Assembly: GCA_963792895.1 (NCBI GenBank) | Contig: CAWBYA010000008.1 | Coordinates: forward strand, 248,001 to 312,000 | From: UBA6912 sp963792895 | GTDB taxonomy: Bacteria > Actinomycetota > Acidimicrobiia > Spongiisociales > UBA5794 | Length of the DNA stretch: 64,000 nucleotides | Direction of reading: 5' to 3' | In this document: positions 1-8,637 of the stretch, piece after piece | Layout of the letters: each line of letters opens with the position of its first letter | How positions within the stretch are numbered: position 1 is the stretch's first letter | Notes under the pieces: generated by a model | The model's input: the letters and a program-made list of their open reading frames with translations, nothing else | The model's database searches: none | Told to the model about the DNA's origin: nothing | Program-made: the position numbers and the translations under genes

Positions 1-796
1 GGCCGATGCGGGACGCCAGGATGAGCCCGGCGATCGAGGCGTAGATCCCCGACAGCATGTAGGCGGCAGCTTTGTATCGGCCAACCCTGGCGCCGGCGAG
101 CCGTGCCGCCTCGGGATTCGACCCGATGGCGTACATGACACGCCCCCATTTGGTACGCGACAGGAAGAACCATGTCGCAACGGCAAGGACGGCGAAGATC
201 ACGACCGGGTACGGGACCGGGCCAAGGGTCCCCCGGTTGATCTCCAGGAACCCGGGGGTGAACTTGCCAGGCGCCACCGTTCCGTCGCGCAAGATCAGGC
301 CGGACGAAACGGATTGGCCGTCGACGGGTAGAAGCTTCAAACCCTGAATCAAGAACATCATCCCCAGGGTTGCCAGCAGGTCGGGGATCTTCATCACCAC
401 GATGAGCAGCGCGTTGACGGCGCCGATGATCGCGCCGGCAACGATCACCGCAATGATGGCCACCGAGCCTTGCTGTGCGTAGATGACCATCGTCATGGCA
501 GCGATCGTGACGGACATCCCGGCAGTTGCCCCAACCGATAGGTCGAGACCGCCGACCACCATGGTGATCGTCACTCCGAGACCGGCGATCGCAACCACGG
601 ACGTGAACTTCAGCATCGAAAACATCGTCGATGACAGCCTGAAGGCAGGCAGCGTCGTCGCGAAGTACACGAAGAAGAAGATCGTGACGACGATGAAACC
701 GTACCGAACCAGAAGATCGCGGTAGTCGATCTGACGCTTCCTCGCGATCGGATCTGGTCTGGTCTCCGGCTTCTTCACCGGCGTTGTCGTAGCCAC
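1..796 (-). CDS. Sugar ABC transporter permease (RbsC-type), 3' end beyond window
   Basis: Membrane permease of a ribose/galactose-type ABC importer (BPD_transp_2 family). Read from a GTG at 796 it is open through to the window edge, about 265 codons. The N-terminus is polar and about 28 residues long, followed by repeated hydrophobic segments. It carries the family hallmarks GLDLSVGA (about residue 80) and a cytoplasmic loop GSNPEAARLAG near the edge. The GTG directly abuts the TAA of the ATPase gene, so the two are translationally coupled. It is the third gene of an operon that runs binding protein, ATPase, permease. The exact sugar cannot be told from sequence; a pentose or hexose is usual for this family. 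Confidence 0.9.
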   Translation of the reverse strand, partial: MATTTPVKKPETRPDPIARKRQIDYRDLLVRYGFIVVTIFFFVYFATTLPAFRLSSTMFSMLKFTSVVAIAGLGVTITMVVGGLDLSVGATAGMSVTIAAMTMVIYAQQGSVAIIAVIVAGAIIGAVNALLIVVMKIPDLLATLGMMFLIQGLKLLPVDGQSVSSGLILRDGTVAPGKFTPGFLEINRGTLGPVPYPVVIFAVLAVATWFFLSRTKWGRVMYAIGSNPEAARLAGARVGRYKAAAYMLSGIYASIAGLILASRIG

Positions 797-2302
797 TTAC
801 TCAACCTCCGAGAGTTTGCGAAGGATCTCGTCCCGATCGGTCTCCGACAGGTAGGCGTCGTGGCGGAGATTCCCGTCTGAGAGCACCACGACGCGATCTG
901 CCACCTGCATGATTTCTTCGAGGTCCGTCGACATGACAACGACTGCCGAACCCGCAATGGCGACGGCACGCGCCTTTTCCGCAAGGTCGTACCGGGCGCC
1001 GACGTCGACACCCTGGAACGGCTCGTTGAGGATCATCACGGTCGGCTGCTTGCGCAGCCATCGCCCAACCACGACCTTCTGCTGGTTGCCGCCGGAGAGC
1101 TCGATGACCGGATCGTCGGCGCCCTGGGCGATGACGCCGAAGTCATCGATCACAGAACGGCCCACCTTCGACTCCGCAAACGGGTTCAGGACGCCGAGTC
1201 GGGAGACGTCCTGAAGGAACGGGAACGTCGACGTCATGGCGACGCTCCAGTCCTTGATGATCGTGCCGGCAACCCGGTCCTCCGGAACCATGAACACATC
1301 CTTGGCAATGGCGTCGGCAGGAGCCTTCGGCGCAAAGCGTTTGCCTCGAAGCGTCATCTCGCCGGCCTGGAACGGCTCCGCCCCAAACATGCCGTGGGCC
1401 AACTGGCTGCCGCCGGAGCCCAGGAGCCCGAACACACCCGTCACCTCGCCGGCGCGAAGTGCCAGGTCGAACGGTGTCGACTTCGGGAGCAGTTGAACGT
1501 CTTTCAGCTGCAAGACCTCATCGGTACCGCGTATCTCGACGGTGCGCTCCGGTCGCTCTGCTTCGTCGGCATCGAGCATCTGGTGGAGCGCCTCGGCCCA
1601 ATCGAACGGTGGGCGGTGATCGCTGCGAATGATGCCGTCTCGGAGAACGAGCAGTCGATCCGCGATGTTGTCGATCTCGCCCAGCCGGTGCGAGACGTAG
1701 AGGATGGCGACGCCGTCATCGCGCAGCCTGCGGATCACTCCGAACAGCCGTTCAGCCTCCGTATCCGAGAGCGCCGACGTCGGCTCGTCCAGAATGAGCA
1801 GACGCGGCTCGTTGACGAGGGCTCGAGTGAGGAGCAGTAACTGCTGGTCGGCGATGGGGAGACCGTAGATGTCACTGCGCAGCAGCTCCTCAGACCAGTC
1901 GAGGTCGAGAACCGCTGCGATCTTGCTGGCCCTCGGGAGCAGAGCCTTGAGAGACGCTGCCCGAGGAACCTGGTTGTTGACGATCGCATCGAACAGGAAG
2001 TTCTCGGCGACGCTGAGGCCGGGTACCACCCCATCAGCGATTCTCTGGTGAACCGCTTCGATGCCGTAGCGGCGAGCCGTCGTCGGATGGTCGATCGCGA
2101 CGGCGGCACCGTCGATGATGACGGTGCCGCCGTAGCCGTTGTACACACCCGAGAGCACTTTGATGAGCGTCGACTTGCCTGCGCCGTTGGCGCCGAGCAG
2201 AGCGGTGACCTTGCCGGGCTCGATTGCGAGGTCGATTCCCTTCAGCACTTCGTTCGTGCCAAAGGACATGGTGATGTCTCGCATCTCGATGGCGGTCGTC
2301 AT
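797..2302 (-). CDS. Sugar ABC transporter ATP-binding protein, tandem ATPase (RbsA/MglA-type)
   Basis: Energy-coupling subunit of a simple-sugar importer, 501 aa, the normal size for the duplicated-ATPase family. The start is the ATG at 2302, before MTTAIEMRDITMSFG, with an AGAGG ribosome site just upstream; the frame stays open further upstream but that part is not protein-like. The first ATPase half has Walker A GANGAGKST, signature-like YGLPIADQQLLLL and Walker B LLILDEPTSAL. The second half has a degenerate Walker A (GLLGSGGS), signature LSGGNQQK and Walker B VMILNEPF, with Asn in place of the usual Asp. One weakened site is typical of RbsA-like proteins. It lies 34 bases after the binding-protein gene and directly before the permease. 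Confidence 0.93.
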   Translation of the reverse strand: MTTAIEMRDITMSFGTNEVLKGIDLAIEPGKVTALLGANGAGKSTLIKVLSGVYNGYGGTVIIDGAAVAIDHPTTARRYGIEAVHQRIADGVVPGLSVAENFLFDAIVNNQVPRAASLKALLPRASKIAAVLDLDWSEELLRSDIYGLPIADQQLLLLTRALVNEPRLLILDEPTSALSDTEAERLFGVIRRLRDDGVAILYVSHRLGEIDNIADRLLVLRDGIIRSDHRPPFDWAEALHQMLDADEAERPERTVEIRGTDEVLQLKDVQLLPKSTPFDLALRAGEVTGVFGLLGSGGSQLAHGMFGAEPFQAGEMTLRGKRFAPKAPADAIAKDVFMVPEDRVAGTIIKDWSVAMTSTFPFLQDVSRLGVLNPFAESKVGRSVIDDFGVIAQGADDPVIELSGGNQQKVVVGRWLRKQPTVMILNEPFQGVDVGARYDLAEKARAVAIAGSAVVVMSTDLEEIMQVADRVVVLSDGNLRHDAYLSETDRDEILRKLSEVE

Positions 2303-2336
2303 CGTTGCCTCTCGGCCTCTCGCCGTGATCCTCCCG

Positions 2337-3464
2337 TCAGAAGGTAACCGAAGGAATCCAATCCGCCGACTGGATGTCGGAGAGGTTGAGCTCCGGCAAT
2401 GACGCCCGCAGATCCACCATGTTGGTGATGCTGTTGTCGAGCAGGAACTGCTGGGTGACCAGCACGCCCGGGAAATCCACGAGCCGTGGCCCCTGCTGAC
2501 CGGCAAGCTCGAGAGCCATGGTGCGCACCACTGCCGCACCGATCGCGTTCGGGTCGGTTGTTGCTGTTGCCCGCCATGGGCTGTTGGGTGCGGTCATCAC
2601 CTCGATGTCGGCGTTCGAGATATCGATTCCGTAGGCGCTGATCGAGTCCTCGAGGTTGTTCTCGAGGATGGCCGAGACCGTGCCCTTCGTGAGCTCGTCG
2701 TACGGAGCGAAGATGCCCGTCACGTTCGGGTTGGCCTTGAGCGCAGCATCGACGAGCTGTGCGTTGTCGGTGGCAACCGCGTTCGTGAACTCGCCGACGA
2801 AGAACTCCTGCGCCCAAGCGTTCGAGGCAACGTAGTCCTCCCAGACCACATGCCTGCGATCGAGGGGAGCGATGCCGAGAACGTTGACGTAGCCAACTGG
2901 GATGTCCGAGCCGAGATCGGCCCGCATCTGCGTGAGGACGAGGTCGGCCAAGCTGGCGTCAGACTGCTGGGTCTGGACAGCATCCGGCGCACAGTCCTGG
3001 ACGGCGATGTCGTAGATGACCACGGGGATCCCAGCGGCCAGCGCGTCGTTGATCAGCGGACACATGGTGTCGGTCTGGCCGTGGTCCACGATGATTCCGG
3101 CCACGCCCGAGCCGATTGCCGTCTCCATGTCCGTTGCTTGCTTGGCGTTGTCCGCCTGAGCGTCGTAGACCTGCACCTCGAAGCCGATGGCTTCAGCTTG
3201 CTGGCGAGCGCCGTTGGTCCACTGCTGGAAGTAGTCGCCTGCACCGCTGTTCTGCACGATGGCGATCTTGACCGGGCCGGCGTCGAACGGCGCCGGCATT
3301 GCGACCCCAGCGGCGGTCGTCTCGACCTCGCCGACGTCGGCAGCCGTAGTCGTCGTCGTGTCGGCAGTGTCCTGCGAGCACGCAGTTGCCAGTAGGGCAA
3401 AAGCCACGAGCACGATGGCGAATGCCACGCCCGGCTTCCGCGATAGCCTCGTCACTGTCTTCAT
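2337..3464 (-). CDS. Sugar ABC transporter substrate-binding lipoprotein
   Basis: Extracytoplasmic sugar-binding protein of the Peripla_BP_4 (ribose-binding-like) type, 375 aa. The ATG at 3464 begins a lipoprotein signal peptide (MKTVTRLSRK, hydrophobic run, lipobox LLATAC at about residues 24-29). A Thr-rich linker follows, then a periplasmic binding fold with VKIAIVQNSGAGDYFQQW near its start and a GVAGIIVDHGQTD segment typical of the sugar-contacting lobe. It is the first gene of the importer operon. A strong promoter and two palindromic operators lie upstream (3547-3607), so the system is probably repressed without inducer. No regulator gene is adjacent. Confidence 0.92.
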   Translation of the reverse strand: MKTVTRLSRKPGVAFAIVLVAFALLATACSQDTADTTTTTAADVGEVETTAAGVAMPAPFDAGPVKIAIVQNSGAGDYFQQWTNGARQQAEAIGFEVQVYDAQADNAKQATDMETAIGSGVAGIIVDHGQTDTMCPLINDALAAGIPVVIYDIAVQDCAPDAVQTQQSDASLADLVLTQMRADLGSDIPVGYVNVLGIAPLDRRHVVWEDYVASNAWAQEFFVGEFTNAVATDNAQLVDAALKANPNVTGIFAPYDELTKGTVSAILENNLEDSISAYGIDISNADIEVMTAPNSPWRATATTDPNAIGAAVVRTMALELAGQQGPRLVDFPGVLVTQQFLLDNSITNMVDLRASLPELNLSDIQSADWIPSVTF

Positions 3465-3546
3465 CTCGCTCCTTCCAGAGGGCCTGCTCGAAGGCCGACC
3501 TCTCATGGCGCTTGACTCCTCCAAGAGATCCGGAGATCTCCATGAC

Positions 3547-3578
3547 TGCACAAATGTGCAGCTATGCACACTCGTGCA
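3547..3578. promoter_or_regulatory. Twin palindromic operators downstream of the sugar-operon promoter
   Basis: Two 14-bp inverted repeats, TGCACAAATGTGCA (3547-3560) and TGCACACTCGTGCA (3565-3578), have centres 18 bp apart. They share the half-site TGCAC. They cover the inferred transcription start and touch the -10 box, the classic place for a repressor that blocks initiation. The regulator (LacI, GntR or ROK type) is not encoded nearby. Confidence 0.6.
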
Positions 3579-3607
3579 GCCTACACCGTGCGGCATATGA
3601 GTGTCAA
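3578..3607 (-). promoter_or_regulatory. Sigma70-type promoter of the sugar ABC operon
   Basis: On the minus strand a perfect -35 TTGACA (3602-3607) is followed after 18 bases by TAGGCT (3578-3583) as -10. Transcription would start near 3571, about 107 bases before the binding-protein ATG, leaving room for the operators at 3547-3578. Confidence 0.65.
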
Positions 3608-3757
3608 CGCTGTCTGGGCGGCGATCCGCCACGGACCTCATCGACGCACCTCCTCGGCTGAGCGGCACGTGTGCGACGATCATGCAGATCCAAAGACAAT
3701 AGGCGGACGCCGGTTGGCCCTCTCGATCGGCGTTCGCCCTAGCGGTATCGTCACCAC

Positions 3758-4405
3758 GTGAAGCTCACTCCAACTCCCCCACCCAACGACTTCCGCACAT
3801 CCCTGGCCGCGTCATACGATGCGGCCGCCGAACAGCGTGAGCGCATGGGTGAGGCGAACTGGCGCTGGCCCATCGCGGCGCGTTTCCTCGAGCTCATGAA
3901 AGCGGAGGGGAAGCTGCGGCTGCTCGAGATCGGGGCCGGTGTGGGGTACACGTCCCAGTGGTTCGCCGAACGCGGCCTCCACGTCGTTGCGACCGATCTC
4001 TCCCCTGCACAAGTGGCGCTGTGTCACGCGAAGGGGCTCGAAGCGCACGTTCGCGACATGTACGACCTCGGCTTCCCGGCGGGGAGCTTCGATGCGGCGT
4101 GGGCCATGAATTGCATCCACCACGTGCCCCCGTCGGACACGGCGAGCGTTCTGGGTGGCTTTCGAGAGGTCCTTGCGCCCGGAGGTCTTCTCTACATCGG
4201 GGTGTGGGGCGGCCGGGACATGGAAGGGATCTACGAGGGCGACTTCTATCCGCCGCCCCGGTTCTTCGCCATCCGCAGCGACGATGTACTCCGCGAGGCT
4301 CTGGCCGCAGTCTTCGAGATCGTCGAGTTCACGACCTTCCTTCCTGAGATGGAGCGAGACGATGACGGGCTCCACATGCAATCTGCAGTGGTGCGGGCCC
4401 CATGA
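3758..4405 (+). CDS. SAM-dependent class I methyltransferase
   Basis: 215-aa methyltransferase of the Methyltransf_11/25 type. The SAM-binding motif I is LLEIGAGVGYTSQWFAERG (about residues 56-74), followed by an acidic motif II end (VVATDLSPAQ) and the post-motif FDAAWAMNCIHHVPP. The substrate is unknown. The start is a GTG at 3758 with TATCGT at 3746-3751, only 6 bases upstream, so the mRNA is probably leaderless. The stop codon overlaps the ATG of the next gene (ATGA), indicating coupled translation with the ATL gene and the CPBP protease. Confidence 0.85.
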   Translation: MKLTPTPPPNDFRTSLAASYDAAAEQRERMGEANWRWPIAARFLELMKAEGKLRLLEIGAGVGYTSQWFAERGLHVVATDLSPAQVALCHAKGLEAHVRDMYDLGFPAGSFDAAWAMNCIHHVPPSDTASVLGGFREVLAPGGLLYIGVWGGRDMEGIYEGDFYPPPRFFAIRSDDVLREALAAVFEIVEFTTFLPEMERDDDGLHMQSAVVRAP

Positions 4406-4695
4406 GCCCGCAACGGGACTTCACCGACTCGGTGATTGCCGTACTGGAAGAGCTCGAGCCCGGCACGGTGATGAGCTACGGCGAGGTCGCTGCGGAGGCG
4501 GGGTTCCCCGGCGCCGCTCGCGCCGTCGGCAATCTGCTGCGTACCACTCCAGGCCTGCCGTGGTGGCGAGTCGTCACGGCAGCGGGGCGGCTCGTTCCGC
4601 ACGCCGAGGAGGAACACGCCGGGCGCCTCCGCGCCGAAGGCGTGGTGGTCCGCAGGGGCCGCGTGGCACGACCGACCACGGGCGCGACCCGGTGA
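4402..4695 (+). CDS. Alkyltransferase-like protein (ATL), MGMT DNA-binding domain only
   Basis: 97-aa protein equal to the DNA-binding domain of O6-alkylguanine-DNA alkyltransferase. The conserved segment GTVMSYGEVAAEAG and the Arg-finger region GAARAVGNLLR are present. The active-site PCHRV becomes PWWRVV, with Trp54 in place of the alkyl-accepting Cys. Known ATLs bind O6-alkylguanine, flip it and hand the lesion to nucleotide excision repair without removing the alkyl group; that role is inferred here. The start codon overlaps the upstream methyltransferase by 4 bases and its TGA overlaps the next GTG. Confidence 0.88.
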   Translation: MSPQRDFTDSVIAVLEELEPGTVMSYGEVAAEAGFPGAARAVGNLLRTTPGLPWWRVVTAAGRLVPHAEEEHAGRLRAEGVVVRRGRVARPTTGATR

Positions 4696-5408
4696 AACCC
4701 CCGTTGGCTCGAGAGTCGGCGACCACAGTTGCGCTCGTTGCGGTGACGGCGGCCTGGAATGTCCTCCAGAACCGGATCCTCCCCCGCTGGGCCTACGTCC
4801 CGGCCAACCTGGTTGGCACTGCAGGTGCCCTTGCTCTCGGCAGCTGCCTCGGCCTCGACGGGACAGCCCTCGGGACGAGCCGAGAGCGGATGATCCCGGG
4901 CGTCACCACCGGCTGCCTGGTCGGAGCGCCGGTGGCAGCGGCAATCCTCGGGGCCGAACGCTCTCCCCGTATGCGCCCGCTCTTCGCCGACGAGCGCGCC
5001 GCCGGCGTGGCCACAGGGGCGTTGGCGTACGAGACGGTCGTGCGCATCCCCCTCGGGACGGCGCTGTTCGAAGAGACGCTGTTCCGCGGTCTCCTCCTGG
5101 CGTGGCTGTGCCGCCGCACGACTCCCCTCCGGGCCGTGTCCGCGTCGAGCGCGCTCTTCGGCCTGTGGCACATCCTCCCAACGTGGGAGACCCTGGCCGG
5201 CTACGCAGGCGGCGTGCTCCGATCCCGATCCGGTGCGACCGCCGCCGCTGCGGCCGGCGGCGCGGTGGTCACAACAGGTCTCGCAGGAGCGGCCTTCTCA
5301 GCGCTCCGACTCAGGTCGGGGTCGTTGGCGGCTCCTGTCATCGTCCACGCGACCGTCAACGCCGCAGGCTTCGTCGCCGCATGGAGCTCGCTCCGACGGC
5401 GAAGCTGA
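4692..5408 (+). CDS. CPBP-family intramembrane glutamic protease (CAAX/Abi type)
   Basis: 238-aa polytopic membrane protein of the CPBP family. It has the family motif FEETLFRGLL (EExxxR, about residue 127), a second conserved FGLWH segment with the His near residue 158, and a third HATVNAAGF motif near the C-terminus. The substrate is unknown; relatives process prenylated or signal peptides, or give bacteriocin immunity. The GTG at 4692 overlaps the ATL stop (GTGA), so it is the third gene of a coupled trio. The lack of any bacteriocin gene argues against a dedicated immunity role. Confidence 0.82.
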   Translation: MKPPLARESATTVALVAVTAAWNVLQNRILPRWAYVPANLVGTAGALALGSCLGLDGTALGTSRERMIPGVTTGCLVGAPVAAAILGAERSPRMRPLFADERAAGVATGALAYETVVRIPLGTALFEETLFRGLLLAWLCRRTTPLRAVSASSALFGLWHILPTWETLAGYAGGVLRSRSGATAAAAAGGAVVTTGLAGAAFSALRLRSGSLAAPVIVHATVNAAGFVAAWSSLRRRS

Positions 5409-5433
5409 AGCCTGCGCCGATAGGCTGGGAGCC

Positions 5434-6750
5434 ATGGCGACTCATTCGATCACTGAACTCATCGAGCGCAAGCGCGACGGCGGCGACCTCACCGGCGACG
5501 AGCTGCGATGGATCATCGGCGAGTACACGGCCGATCGCCTCCCCGATTACCAGATGTCGTCACTCTTGATGGCGGTCTTCTTCCGTGGCTTCACCGGAGA
5601 CGAGCTGGCCGAATGGACCGATGCGATGCTCCACTCGGGTGAGGTGCTCGACTTCTCCCATGTCGCAGCCCCCAAGGTGGACAAGCACTCCACCGGTGGC
5701 GTCGGCGACAAGGTGAGTATTCCTCTCGCGCCGATGGTGGCGGCGTGTGGTGTCGCAGTGCCGATGATGTCGGGGCGCGGTCTTGGCCACACGGGAGGCA
5801 CCCTCGACAAGCTGGAGTCGATTCCCGGCTTCCGCACTGCGCTCGACCCCCCCGAGTTCCGCCGCGTCCTCGAGACACATGGGCTCGTGCTCGCAGGACA
5901 ATCCGAAACGCTCGTCCCGGCGGACCGGCGCATCTACGCCCTCCGCGACGCCACGGGCACGGTGCCTTCCATCCCGCTGATCTCCTCGTCGATCATGTCG
6001 AAGAAGCTCGCCGAGGGCCTCGACGCCCTCGTGCTCGACGTCAAGGTCGGGCGCGGAGCCTTCATGAAGGACGAGGCGTCAGCACGAGCCCTCGCCGAGA
6101 CGATGGTCGGCATCGGGGCAGCCCACGGCACCGAGGTTGCTGCGCTCCTCACCGACATGAACCAGCCTCTCGGCAACGAGATCGGCAATGCTTCCGAGAT
6201 CGCAGAGTCCCTCGACGTGCTCGGCGGAGGCGGACCAGAAGACCTCGTCGAGATCACATACCGCCTCGGGGTCGAGATGCTGCTGCTCGGCGGTATCACG
6301 ACCGATGCCACCGAGGCGCGAGCCCGCCTGCAGCGGGCGGTCGATTCCGGTCGTGCGCTCGAGGTCTTCGCCGACGTGATTGCCGCCCAGGGCGGCGATG
6401 CAAGGGTGATCGACGACCGTTCACTCCTCCCGGCTGCCGGCAGCATGCACGAGGTGGTCGCCGACCGCGAAGGGTACGTGGTGGCCTGCGACGCACTGGA
6501 TCTGGGCCTCGCATCGGTTCGCCTCGGCGGCGGGCGGGCGAAGAAGGAGGACGAGGTGGACCCCGCCGTGGGGATACGCCTCGAGCGCAAGATCGGCGAC
6601 GCGGTCGCCGCAGGTGACGTCCTCGCCCGCATCGCCTTCAACGACGAGGACCGGCTGAGATCGGCACTCCCACTCGTGACAAGGGCGTGGAGCATCGACG
6701 ACGCGGCTCCCGAACCGCCGCAGATCGTCATGGGCGAGGTTCGAGCGTAG
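5434..6750 (+). CDS. Pyrimidine-nucleoside (thymidine) phosphorylase
   Basis: 438-aa enzyme that phosphorolyses thymidine or uridine to base plus (deoxy)ribose 1-phosphate. The nucleoside phosphorylase II signature is clear: SGRGLGHTGGTLDKLES (about residues 111-127), with the phosphate-site KHSTGGVGDK upstream and a C-terminal lipoyl-like domain. The length fits the DeoA/Pdp family. The start is the ATG at 5434; TAGGCT at 5421-5426 sits 7 bases upstream, so the transcript is probably leaderless. It fits with cdd (9004-9426) and the pyrimidine catabolic locus at 33-46 kb as pyrimidine salvage and breakdown. Confidence 0.93.
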   Translation: MATHSITELIERKRDGGDLTGDELRWIIGEYTADRLPDYQMSSLLMAVFFRGFTGDELAEWTDAMLHSGEVLDFSHVAAPKVDKHSTGGVGDKVSIPLAPMVAACGVAVPMMSGRGLGHTGGTLDKLESIPGFRTALDPPEFRRVLETHGLVLAGQSETLVPADRRIYALRDATGTVPSIPLISSSIMSKKLAEGLDALVLDVKVGRGAFMKDEASARALAETMVGIGAAHGTEVAALLTDMNQPLGNEIGNASEIAESLDVLGGGGPEDLVEITYRLGVEMLLLGGITTDATEARARLQRAVDSGRALEVFADVIAAQGGDARVIDDRSLLPAAGSMHEVVADREGYVVACDALDLGLASVRLGGGRAKKEDEVDPAVGIRLERKIGDAVAAGDVLARIAFNDEDRLRSALPLVTRAWSIDDAAPEPPQIVMGEVRA

Positions 6751-6790
6751 CCGGCCGCTCCCGGCGGAACCCGGCGGCGGCGTCCCGGAT

Positions 6791-6818
6791 TTGAGCGGCT
6801 GCACGGGACCCGTAACAT
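6791..6818 (+). promoter_or_regulatory. Promoter of the etfBA operon
   Basis: TTGAGC (6791-6796), 16 bases, then TAACAT (6813-6818). The inferred leader is about 28 bases and carries a GAGAGGAG ribosome site before the etfB ATG at 6853. It is one of the few genes here with a conventional leader. Confidence 0.45.
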
Positions 6819-6852
6819 CGTGTCGTCACGACTCGAGAGGAGCCTGCGACTC

Positions 6853-7614
6853 ATGAAGATCGCCGTCTGCGCCAAGCAGATCCCGGACCCGGCGACGCCC
6901 TATCAGCTCGACCCTACGACACATTTTGTGATGCGACCCAATGATCAGGTGCTCGATGACACCGATCGGTACGGCATCGAAGTGGGGCTTCAGCTGGCAG
7001 CGGCCGTCGGAGACGCAACCGTCACCGTGTTCTCCATGTCGCCGTCCGGTTCACTGCAGGGCATCCGCCAAGCACTGGCCATGGGCGCCGACAAGGCCGT
7101 CGTCATCGACGATGCATCGCTGCGGGGCGCCGACGCCCTCACGACAGCTCGCATCCTCGCCAAGGCGATCGAACTCGAAGGCTTCGACATCGTCGTTGCC
7201 GGCACGGAATCGACCGACGGGTACTCAGGGGTCGTTCCCCAACAAATCGCCGAGCTGCTCGGCGTGCCGTCGCTCACCTTCGCCCGCAAGATCGACCGCA
7301 ACGGCGACGGGATCAGAGTCGAGCGGCAGACGTCGAACGGCTACGACGTCGTCGACGCCAACCCGCCGCTTCTGATCTCGGTCACGTCCGGCGCCGTTGA
7401 GCCCCGCTACCCGACCTTCAAGGGCATCATGCAAGCGAAGTCGAAGCCGGTGGAGACCAAGACGCCGGCGGATCTCGGGGTCGACGTCACCGCCGGGCAG
7501 GCCATCAAAGCGGTCGAGCCCGTGCCGGCCCGCCAAGCCGGAGAACTCGTCACCGACGAGGGCGACGCCTTCGAACGCATCGTTGCGCTTCTCGAACAAG
7601 TGAAGGTGATTTGA
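6853..7614 (+). CDS. etfB: Electron transfer flavoprotein beta subunit
   Basis: 253-aa ETF beta subunit (AMP-binding) that, with EtfA, passes electrons from acyl-CoA and other dehydrogenases to the quinone pool. It begins MKIAVCAKQIPDP, the usual family start. The signature region GTESTDGYSGVVPQQIAELLG (residues about 117-137) contacts the partner and nucleotide. The ATG follows AGAGGAG by about 11 bases. etfA begins 1 base after the stop, so the two form one operon. No dehydrogenase partner is adjacent. Confidence 0.95.
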   Translation: MKIAVCAKQIPDPATPYQLDPTTHFVMRPNDQVLDDTDRYGIEVGLQLAAAVGDATVTVFSMSPSGSLQGIRQALAMGADKAVVIDDASLRGADALTTARILAKAIELEGFDIVVAGTESTDGYSGVVPQQIAELLGVPSLTFARKIDRNGDGIRVERQTSNGYDVVDANPPLLISVTSGAVEPRYPTFKGIMQAKSKPVETKTPADLGVDVTAGQAIKAVEPVPARQAGELVTDEGDAFERIVALLEQVKVI

Positions 7615-7615
7615 C

Positions 7616-8563
7616 ATGGGGTACCTGGTCTTCGCCGATGGCACCGGCGATTCGTTGCCGTCATCCGCACTCGAGCTGCTGACCAAGGCGCGGAGCCTCG
7701 GTGGTGACGTTGCAGCCTTCTACACGGGGCCGGCATCGGACGAGAACGTCGCTGCGCTCGGTGCTCACGGCGCTGCCACCGTCCATCACCTCGCTACCGA
7801 GAGCGCGTTGCCGTCCGCAGAGGCAGCGGCAGCGCTCGCCGGGCTGGCTGGTGGATTCGACGCAGTGCTCTTCGGGATGGGGTATCTCGACCGCGACGTC
7901 GCCGGGCGCCTCAGTGCCCGCCTGGGCAGTCCCGTGCTGGCGAATGCGGTCGACGTCTCTGTCGATGGCGGCTCGGTCGTCGTCACCAACGAGATCCTCG
8001 GCGGGACCCAGCGGGTGCTGACGACGGCGGCCAGCACGCCGGCGGTCGTGATTGCTCGCCCGAAGGCATTCCCCGCAGAGCCCGGCGGTGACGCCTCTCC
8101 CGAGGTCGTTGCGGTCGACTCGCCCGACGTCGGCCATGCGGGTTCGGCGACCGTGATCGAGCGCCACGTGGAGCAGAGCGAGGGACCCGACCTCGAGGAG
8201 GCAGAAGTCATCATCTCCGGTGGCCGCGGTCTCGGCGATTCGGCGAAGTTCACGATGATGGAGGAGCTCGCCGGACTGCTCAAGGGAGCGGTCGGGGCCA
8301 CCCGTGCAGTCGTCGATGCCGGATGGGTGCCGTACTCGATGCAGGTCGGACAGACCGGCAAGACGGTGAAGCCCTCGGTCTACATCGCCTGTGGCATCTC
8401 GGGGGCGATGCAGCACGTCGTCGGGATGAAAGACTCCTCGACGATCATCGCCATCAACAAGGATCCGGAGGCGCCGATCTTCGGGCTCGCCGACCTCGGG
8501 GTAGTCGGCGACGTCAACAAGGTGGTGCCCGCCCTCATCGAGGCGCTCAAGGCCAGAAGCTGA
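7616..8563 (+). CDS. etfA: Electron transfer flavoprotein alpha subunit
   Basis: 315-aa FAD-binding ETF subunit. The C-terminal FAD domain has the family signature: VISGGRGLGDSAKF, then GATRAVVDAGWVP, QVGQTGKTVKP, YIACGISGAMQHV and IIAINKDPEAPIF. The N-terminal half is the more variable ETF domain. The ATG lies one base after the etfB stop and the pair ends at a hairpin (8589-8624). Confidence 0.95.
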   Translation: MGYLVFADGTGDSLPSSALELLTKARSLGGDVAAFYTGPASDENVAALGAHGAATVHHLATESALPSAEAAAALAGLAGGFDAVLFGMGYLDRDVAGRLSARLGSPVLANAVDVSVDGGSVVVTNEILGGTQRVLTTAASTPAVVIARPKAFPAEPGGDASPEVVAVDSPDVGHAGSATVIERHVEQSEGPDLEEAEVIISGGRGLGDSAKFTMMEELAGLLKGAVGATRAVVDAGWVPYSMQVGQTGKTVKPSVYIACGISGAMQHVVGMKDSSTIIAINKDPEAPIFGLADLGVVGDVNKVVPALIEALKARS

Positions 8564-8588
8564 ACCCACACGGCATCAGTCAGGCAAC

Positions 8589-8624
8589 AACGGGACGTCT
8601 GGTCGCACGACCGGGCGTCCCGTT
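8589..8624. terminator. Hairpin terminator between etfA and the convergent cdd operon
   Basis: A 9-bp perfect stem AACGGGACG / CGTCCCGTT (8589-8597 with 8616-8624) contains a second 5-bp stem GGTCG / CGACC (8601-8605 with 8608-8612). It lies 26 bases after the etfA stop and 14 before the end of the opposing gene, so it could serve both strands. The following sequence is only weakly T-rich. Confidence 0.6.
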
Positions 8625-8637
8625 CTCTGTTCAGGCG

